In this document: piece by piece, positions 59,671 through 64,000 of the stretch
How the letters are laid out: the number at the start of each line of letters is the position of its first letter
How positions within the stretch are numbered: position 1 is the stretch's first letter
From: JBGASG01 sp046328035
GTDB lineage: Bacteria; Cyanobacteriota; Vampirovibrionia; Obscuribacterales; Obscuribacteraceae
Reading direction: 5' to 3'
Assembly (NCBI GenBank): GCA_046328035.1
Contig: JAXLXI010000008.1
Span: forward strand, 124,001 to 188,000
DNA length: 64,000 bases
Notes under the pieces: model-generated
Database searches by the model: none
The model's input: the letters and a program-made list of their open reading frames with translations, nothing else
What the model was told of the DNA's origin: nothing
Position numbers and translations under genes: made by a program

Positions 59671-60963
59671 TTATGGATAGAGACCGCGCAGGTTTCTCGC
59701 TTCCCAGATGCGCTCCACCGCCAGAGTGATAGCGGCCAGCCGCAGCGAGATCTTCATTTGATCGGCGCGGGCGAAAACGGAGTCGGAGACACGTCCCACC
59801 TGCTGGTCGAGCTTGCGGTAGACTTCATCTTCCGTCCAAATCAGCCGCATCAATCCCTGCACCCACTCGAAGTAGCCGGCAGTGACGCCGGATGCGTTGG
59901 CGAGAATATCCGGCACCACGATGATGCCTTTGCCTTCCAAAATCTTGTCGGCCTGCGGTGTAGTCGGCGCGTTGGCACCTTCCACCAGCACTTTGCACTG
60001 GATGGTGTCGGCGTTGCGTTTGGAAATCACGTTCGGCACCGCGCAAGGAGCGAGGATATCGCACTTGAGTGACAACAGCTCTTCATTGGTGACCGCTTCA
60101 CCATGCCGGAAACCGCTCATCGTGCCATGTTCCTCGATGTGCGTTTGCAGCGCTTTCAAGTCCAAGCCCTTCGGGTTATAGACGCCGCCCTGGTGCCCGG
60201 AGACGGCAATCACGTTGAAGCCGGCGTCTTGCAGGCTGCGTGCCAGCGACGAACCGACCTGTCCGAGACCCTGGATGACCACGGTAGCATCGGTTCCCAG
60301 GTTAAACCGCGCCGCGGCTCGCTTGGCGCACAGAGCCACACCATATCCGGTGGCTTCGGTCAGCCCCAGGGAACCGCCGATGGACCGCGGCTTGCCGGTC
60401 ACCACGGATGGTACCGTGTGCCCGATATTGACACTGTACGTGTCCATAATCCAGGCCATGGTGCGTTCGCTGGTGTTGAGGTCAGGTCCCGGAATATCCT
60501 GATCCGGACCGATCAAACTGATAATTTCGGAGGTGTAACGGCGCGTGATGCGCTCCTGTTCGCCCATGCTGAGCTTGGTGGCATCAAGGCAGATACCGCC
60601 GTGAGCGCCGCCGAAAGGCAAATTGAGCAGGGCGCACTTCCAGGACATGAGCATGGCAATCGATGCCACCGATCCCAGATTGAGCGTCGGGCTGAAGCTG
60701 ATGCCGCCCTTGGCTGGACCAAGCGCTATGTCGTGGTGCACTCGATAGCCGGCGAATGTCTGCACGGTGCCGTCATCCATACGGGCCGGCACCACCACCG
60801 ACAGCGCTCGCTTCGGATGCCTCATAGGCGCAATTTGATTCTCATCCATTTTGAGAATCCGCGCCGCTTCATCGAGGCGGCTCTGGACACGGGAGAATTC
60901 ACCCGTTTCCCACTCGTTTCTCAAGACCTTCTCTTCTTTGCGGGGTTCTGCTGCTTTGCTCAT
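59671..60963 (-). CDS. Glutamate dehydrogenase homologue, catalytic Lys replaced
   Basis: 430 aa, the normal length of hexameric NAD(P) glutamate dehydrogenases. Marks: FAGYRVHHDIALGPAKGGI with Lys85 for the substrate carboxylate, SWKCALLNLPFGGA with Lys109, PGPDLNT with Asp161, NAD domain VVIQGLGQVGSSLA, CDILAPCAVPNVI, VEGANAPTTP, DILANASGVTAGYFEWVQ. However, the signature P-x-G-G-A-K-G-G reads PFGGAHGG: His121 (codon CAC) stands where the catalytic Lys must be. The spacing from Lys109 (12) and to Asp161 (40) fits the alignment exactly. Oxidative deamination should be severely impaired, or the enzyme has another substrate. Located 52 bases after ftcD on the same strand, thus an operon that links formiminoglutamate to glutamate. 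Confidence 0.9.
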   Translation of the reverse strand: MSKAAEPRKEEKVLRNEWETGEFSRVQSRLDEAARILKMDENQIAPMRHPKRALSVVVPARMDDGTVQTFAGYRVHHDIALGPAKGGISFSPTLNLGSVASIAMLMSWKCALLNLPFGGAHGGICLDATKLSMGEQERITRRYTSEIISLIGPDQDIPGPDLNTSERTMAWIMDTYSVNIGHTVPSVVTGKPRSIGGSLGLTEATGYGVALCAKRAAARFNLGTDATVVIQGLGQVGSSLARSLQDAGFNVIAVSGHQGGVYNPKGLDLKALQTHIEEHGTMSGFRHGEAVTNEELLSLKCDILAPCAVPNVISKRNADTIQCKVLVEGANAPTTPQADKILEGKGIIVVPDILANASGVTAGYFEWVQGLMRLIWTEDEVYRKLDQQVGRVSDSVFARADQMKISLRLAAITLAVERIWEARNLRGLYP

Positions 60964-61015
60964 GGCGCCTTTTGATTAGTCTCTCTCAGAAAGCAAATGG
61001 TACGACGTAAAACGC

Positions 61016-62686
61016 TCATTTTGACAGCCTGGACAGGATATTTTCATGAAGCGCATCAGTTTTATCACGAAGGTCACTGACAACGGAGTCGGCTGTCTTG
61101 CGGACTTCGGCGGCAAACTTCTGCTCCGTGAGACCGGGCAAGTTGATGAGAACGTTGTAATAAGCGCCCTCGCCGCCGGCCCTGGCTGTCAATCCAGCCA
61201 CACCGGCATCACTCAGACAGTTAGGATTGCCGCGCTCGGCAACCAGCGTCGCCAGGTCGACCGCATCCAGTGCTGCCCGCAGCACAGCCAGAGGCACCAT
61301 GGTCGCCTGCTGGTTGGCCTTCTCAATCGCCGCGTCGCGGGCTTTCTTCGCTTCGTCGGTGTCTTTGGGTAGCTTGCGAGCCTCGCCGATTTTATTGAAA
61401 GCCTTGGTATCTTCGTCGATGGCCGTGACGAAACTGGCCTTGAGCTTTTGCGCCGCCGCCGACAGGTCATCCATCTCGGCGTTGCGGTCTTCGAATCCCT
61501 TCTTGCCGTGCGTCAGATTGGCGACCATCGCTGAGAGTGCCGCCGACAGGCTGCCACAGAGGGCGGCCACACTGCCGCCGCCGGGAGCCGGACTGTCTGA
61601 GGCCAGTTCATCGACGAAATCTTTGACGCTCAAGTCGCGCAGCAGCTTGCCTTCGTCTGCAATTGTGTACTCGATGATCTTCTTCTTTGGATCGAACGGC
61701 TGCACATCCGAAAGTCCCAGGGACAGCACGGCAGCGTTGACCAGTTCTTTCTCGCTGACCCCGACGCAGCGTCCCTGTTTGCGCAAATAATGCTCGCCGG
61801 CCATCAACATGGGCTCGAGCGGCACCAGACCTACAATCTCGCTGCCGGTGACACGCATGCCCAGAGTCTCCGCCTGGTTGCAGCATTCATCGAAAGCCTG
61901 GTGCACGGAGGTGGCTTTGTAGTCGACCAGGTTTATCGAGATCTGCGCCTGGTCGTACTCGTCGACATACCAGCCCACGGCTTTGCAGGCTTTCAATACA
62001 CCGGGTACTTTGACGGTGACGCCGTTCTCGTCTTTGACGATGTTGCCGGATTCATCACGCTTGGCACGCCCGGCTTCGCGGATGTTGAGCGCCACTTCGT
62101 TAGCCAGCTTGGTCGACTTGGTATTCAAATCGACGTTGTACGCAATCAGAAATTGTCGCGCACCAATTACGGTGGCACCGCTGGCAGCATTGAATTCGCG
62201 CGGACCGAAGTCAGGCTGGAAGCCGTTTTTCATGCGCGCTTCCAACCCTTCGTATTCGCCCTGACGAACGTCGGCTAAATTAGAGCGCTCGGGCACTTGA
62301 GCGGCTTCCGCGTACAGATAAACCGGAATTTTCAATTCTTCGCCGACACGCTTGCCGAGGCGCTTTGCCAGCTCGACGCAGTCTTCCATCGTGACGCCGG
62401 CGACCGGCACGAAGGGGCAGACGTCAGTGGCGCCGATACGCGGGTGAGCGCCCTGGTGAGTGCGCATATCGATCAAACTCTGAGCCCGGGCAATTGATTG
62501 AAAGGCCGCTTCCACCACGGCATCGGGTTCGCCGACGAAAGTAAAGACCGTGCGATTGGTGCTCTTGCCGGGATCGACATCGAGCAAGCGAACGCCCTCA
62601 ACCGAGCGCACTGCCTCAGCAATCGCATCTATGACTTTTGGATCGCGCCCCTCACTGAAGTTGGGCACACATTCGACGACTCGCAT
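61016..62686 (-). CDS. ftcD: Glutamate formiminotransferase / formimino-THF cyclodeaminase
   Basis: 556 aa from the ATG at 62686, which follows GGAGGGG. N-terminal formiminotransferase (1-330): VVECVPNFSEGRD, TNRTVFTFVGEP, DMRTHQGAHPRIGATDVCPF (20), PREFNAASGATVIGAR, NIREAGR, INLVDY. C-terminal cyclodeaminase (about 365-556): VKDFVDELASDSPAPGGGSVAA (shown here as ASDSPAPGGGSVAA), ALSAMVANLTHGK, then helices. It moves the formimino group from N-formimino-glutamate, the product of histidine breakdown, to tetrahydrofolate and closes it to methenyl-THF with release of ammonia. The two domains are also found as separate genes in many bacteria. First gene of the ftcD-dehydrogenase pair. Confidence 0.94.
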   Translation of the reverse strand: MRVVECVPNFSEGRDPKVIDAIAEAVRSVEGVRLLDVDPGKSTNRTVFTFVGEPDAVVEAAFQSIARAQSLIDMRTHQGAHPRIGATDVCPFVPVAGVTMEDCVELAKRLGKRVGEELKIPVYLYAEAAQVPERSNLADVRQGEYEGLEARMKNGFQPDFGPREFNAASGATVIGARQFLIAYNVDLNTKSTKLANEVALNIREAGRAKRDESGNIVKDENGVTVKVPGVLKACKAVGWYVDEYDQAQISINLVDYKATSVHQAFDECCNQAETLGMRVTGSEIVGLVPLEPMLMAGEHYLRKQGRCVGVSEKELVNAAVLSLGLSDVQPFDPKKKIIEYTIADEGKLLRDLSVKDFVDELASDSPAPGGGSVAALCGSLSAALSAMVANLTHGKKGFEDRNAEMDDLSAAAQKLKASFVTAIDEDTKAFNKIGEARKLPKDTDEAKKARDAAIEKANQQATMVPLAVLRAALDAVDLATLVAERGNPNCLSDAGVAGLTARAGGEGAYYNVLINLPGLTEQKFAAEVRKTADSVVSDLRDKTDALHENILSRLSK

Positions 62687-62734
62687 TTCCCCTCCACGAC
62701 TTGGGCTTCCAAGAAGCACCGGCACAGGGAGGTA

Positions 62735-62742
62735 AATATAGC
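62735..62742 (-). promoter_or_regulatory. Possible extended -10 of ftcD
   Basis: Minus-strand GCTATATT, preceded by T to give TGC-TATATT, lies about 48 bases before the ftcD ATG. Confidence 0.4.
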
Positions 62743-62758
62743 ACCGACGGCAGTTTCG

Positions 62759-63535
62759 TTACTTCTTAGAGTCTGCGTGCCAGGTGAACCAGAGCGTGCC
62801 GCCCACCATCAACAGCGATATGGCGGCCCACAAGAAACCCCAGACAAAGGCCGGCACTCCCGTCATCTGCGCCATGTTGGTGGCATCAGACCAGGCTTCC
62901 GAACCCATTCCAAAAGAACTCTGCATCAGATAAGTCACGCCCTGTACGGCATTGAGCGCCGTCTGCACGCCGATAAACAGCAAGAGCAGGTTTGCCCAGC
63001 GGGCATTCATTTTGATGGCAGCCCAGATGAAGCCGGCCGACATGAGAAGTCCCCAGAACATGCTGCCCAATCCTTCCAGAATGCGCCATTCATGGAAGAT
63101 GGTTCCCGACATCAAGAGCAGGGTGCTGGCACCTAATGCCACACCGATCAGTCCGAGCACGACACGCGACAGCTTTTGAAAACGCGCCGAGGCAATCAGC
63201 AGACAACCGAAAAACGTCGCCCCCAGATAGCCGGCTTGCGAATAAAAGAACGGCATGCCGCCGTGGCAGAACGTCAGTCCGCCGTGTCCGTGTCCATCGC
63301 TGACAATCGTCAGTCCTGAAACCGTACCGCCGGTCAAAAGACAGACCAGCGCGTGCCCCATCTCGTGAACCGTGGTCACAAACGTGTTGATCGGTCCGAA
63401 GATCCAGTTGACATAAGGTATCTGCGCCAGGATGACACTGGCGAACAGCACCAGAAGCAAAGACATCGTGTGCTGAGGCTTTGCCGGTTGTGTGGCACTG
63501 CTCAGAGTTTCATCAAAGTCGAAGGACGAGGTCAT
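62759..63535 (-). CDS. M50B-like membrane protein
   Basis: 258 aa with about six membrane segments. The first is followed by FVTTVHEMGHALVCLLTGG, which contains the HExxH zinc motif (His57, Glu58, His61) of the site-2-protease-like M50B group. GHGHGGLTFC comes next. Such proteins (PF13398-like) are widespread, of unknown substrate, and may be intramembrane proteases. The third zinc ligand, an Asp in a later helix in true site-2 proteases, is not certain here. It lies upstream of ftcD on the same strand with a 72-base gap. Confidence 0.82.
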   Translation of the reverse strand: MTSSFDFDETLSSATQPAKPQHTMSLLLVLFASVILAQIPYVNWIFGPINTFVTTVHEMGHALVCLLTGGTVSGLTIVSDGHGHGGLTFCHGGMPFFYSQAGYLGATFFGCLLIASARFQKLSRVVLGLIGVALGASTLLLMSGTIFHEWRILEGLGSMFWGLLMSAGFIWAAIKMNARWANLLLLFIGVQTALNAVQGVTYLMQSSFGMGSEAWSDATNMAQMTGVPAFVWGFLWAAISLLMVGGTLWFTWHADSKK

Positions 63536-63704
63536 ACCGATTCATCTCACCACTGGAGGATATAGATTGACCATATCAAGTTTCGTCGACGCCCGCCAAG
63601 TAGGTTAACCCTAGCAAAAGCGTCCTCCTTACTGCGTTGGCGGACATGTAGAATGACTTCGCCAGCAATGGTCTTTTAATCTTGTCAACGTATAGATAGC
63701 GCCC

Positions 63705-64000
63705 ATGTCGGACAGCAAAGCCAGAGAAGCACACCAGGCTTACCAAAAAGAATTTTTTGACAAGAACGTCGGTTTCTTCACGCGCCCGGTTCCGGAAGAC
63801 GTAGAGGAACGAACCGCACTGGTAGTCGAAGCCGCCGAATTGACCTCGAACGCACGAGTGCTTGATGTGGGCACCGGCACCGGAGTGCTGTTGAAATTTA
63901 TGCTGGCTGCCGGCGTTAAACCGGAAAACATCGTCGCCTGCGACCTCAGCCAACAAATGATTGCTGAAGCAAAAGAGCGCTATCCGCAGGTCAACTTCCA
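63705..64000 (+). CDS. SAM-dependent methyltransferase, N-terminal part
   Basis: The frame opens at the ATG at 63705 and runs off the right edge (99 codons visible). Class I motif I is clear (ARVLDVGTGTGVLLKF), followed by NIVACDLSQQMIAEAKERYP, with the acidic SAM-binding Asp. The N-terminal FFTRPVPEDVEERTALVVE resembles UbiE/Cyc2-like methyltransferases. The substrate cannot be told. It is divergent from the M50-like gene; the 168-base gap has a TTGTCA near 63683 that could be a -35. Confidence 0.8.
   Translation, partial: MSDSKAREAHQAYQKEFFDKNVGFFTRPVPEDVEERTALVVEAAELTSNARVLDVGTGTGVLLKFMLAAGVKPENIVACDLSQQMIAEAKERYPQVNF

Noticed and set aside
1..64000. tRNA, rRNA, CRISPR, insertion sequence or prophage
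   Set aside because: I read the intergenic gaps for T-loop motifs, repeat-spacer patterns, transposase frames and terminal inverted repeats and found none. A covariance-model scan would settle small RNAs.

Overview
This window is a 64 kb, gene-dense, moderately GC-rich stretch of bacterial chromosome made mostly of housekeeping and hypothetical genes. I see no rRNA, tRNA, CRISPR array, phage or insertion sequence. The best lineage clue is the response regulator at 40997-41722. By memory of the family it reads as an RpaB/Ycf27-type regulator, the kind kept across cyanobacteria. A CsaB pyruvyltransferase, a cyanobacterial-style UbiB-like kinase, the MEP isoprenoid pathway (ispG), a Mini-III RNase and a secretin (hence an outer membrane) fit the same picture. 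No photosynthesis gene is present, while acyl-CoA dehydrogenase, ETF, glycolate oxidase subunits and amino-acid catabolism genes are. I infer a non-photosynthetic relative of cyanobacteria (Vampirovibrionia/Melainabacteria, perhaps Obscuribacterales). This is an inference, not a proof.

Layout. 1-9.6 kb: acyl-CoA dehydrogenase, rpe with a frameshifted TPR protein, a TOPRIM/membrane-protein pair, a MATE exporter, a RadC-like protein and ispG. 9.7-15.3 kb: a calpain-like protease with EF hands, etfBA, an emfourin-like protein coupled to an SRPBCC/coiled-coil fusion, and a TPR protein. 15.4-18.7 kb: a Pho-type operon (soluble histidine kinase, PhoB-like regulator, PhoU) running into holA. 18.8-29.4 kb: gpmI, a small Thr-rich lipoprotein, a divergent RNase PH, a UbiB-like kinase, gcvPB, an RNase D-like exonuclease and glcE-glcF. 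29.5-36.4 kb: a surface-polysaccharide and signalling run (csaB, WecG/TagA transferase, Mini-III, PAS histidine kinase, a REC-GGDEF-REC protein with no intact signature motif, GT2, methyltransferase), facing a GmhB-like phosphatase. 37.2-47 kb: BlaI-like repressor, a broken secretin, the RpaB-like regulator with a TPR protein, a membrane-embedded spermidine-synthase-like protein and a repeat protein. 46.7-64 kb: ahcY, eno, a B12/radical SAM protein, an eIF2B-like protein, an LRR protein, a PQQ-type propeller with a Ser/Thr kinase, a glutamate dehydrogenase homologue next to ftcD, an M50-like membrane protein and a partial methyltransferase.

How the genes fit together. Central carbon (rpe, gpmI, eno), one-carbon and methyl metabolism (gcvPB, ftcD, ahcY) and electron entry from oxidation (acyl-CoA dehydrogenase, ETF, GlcEF) dominate. 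The surface locus pairs CsaB, which pyruvylates the wall polymer that SLH proteins bind, with glycosyltransferases and a two-component system.

Most unusual points: a Lys-to-His change at the catalytic lysine of the glutamate dehydrogenase homologue; the doubly degenerate receiver protein; an SRPBCC domain joined to what looks like a complete secreted coiled-coil protein; an emfourin homologue without its protease; and clusters of GGTGGCA/GGTATCA-type half-sites confined to a few large intergenic regions. Reading-frame breaks occur at two loci and may be real or assembly errors.
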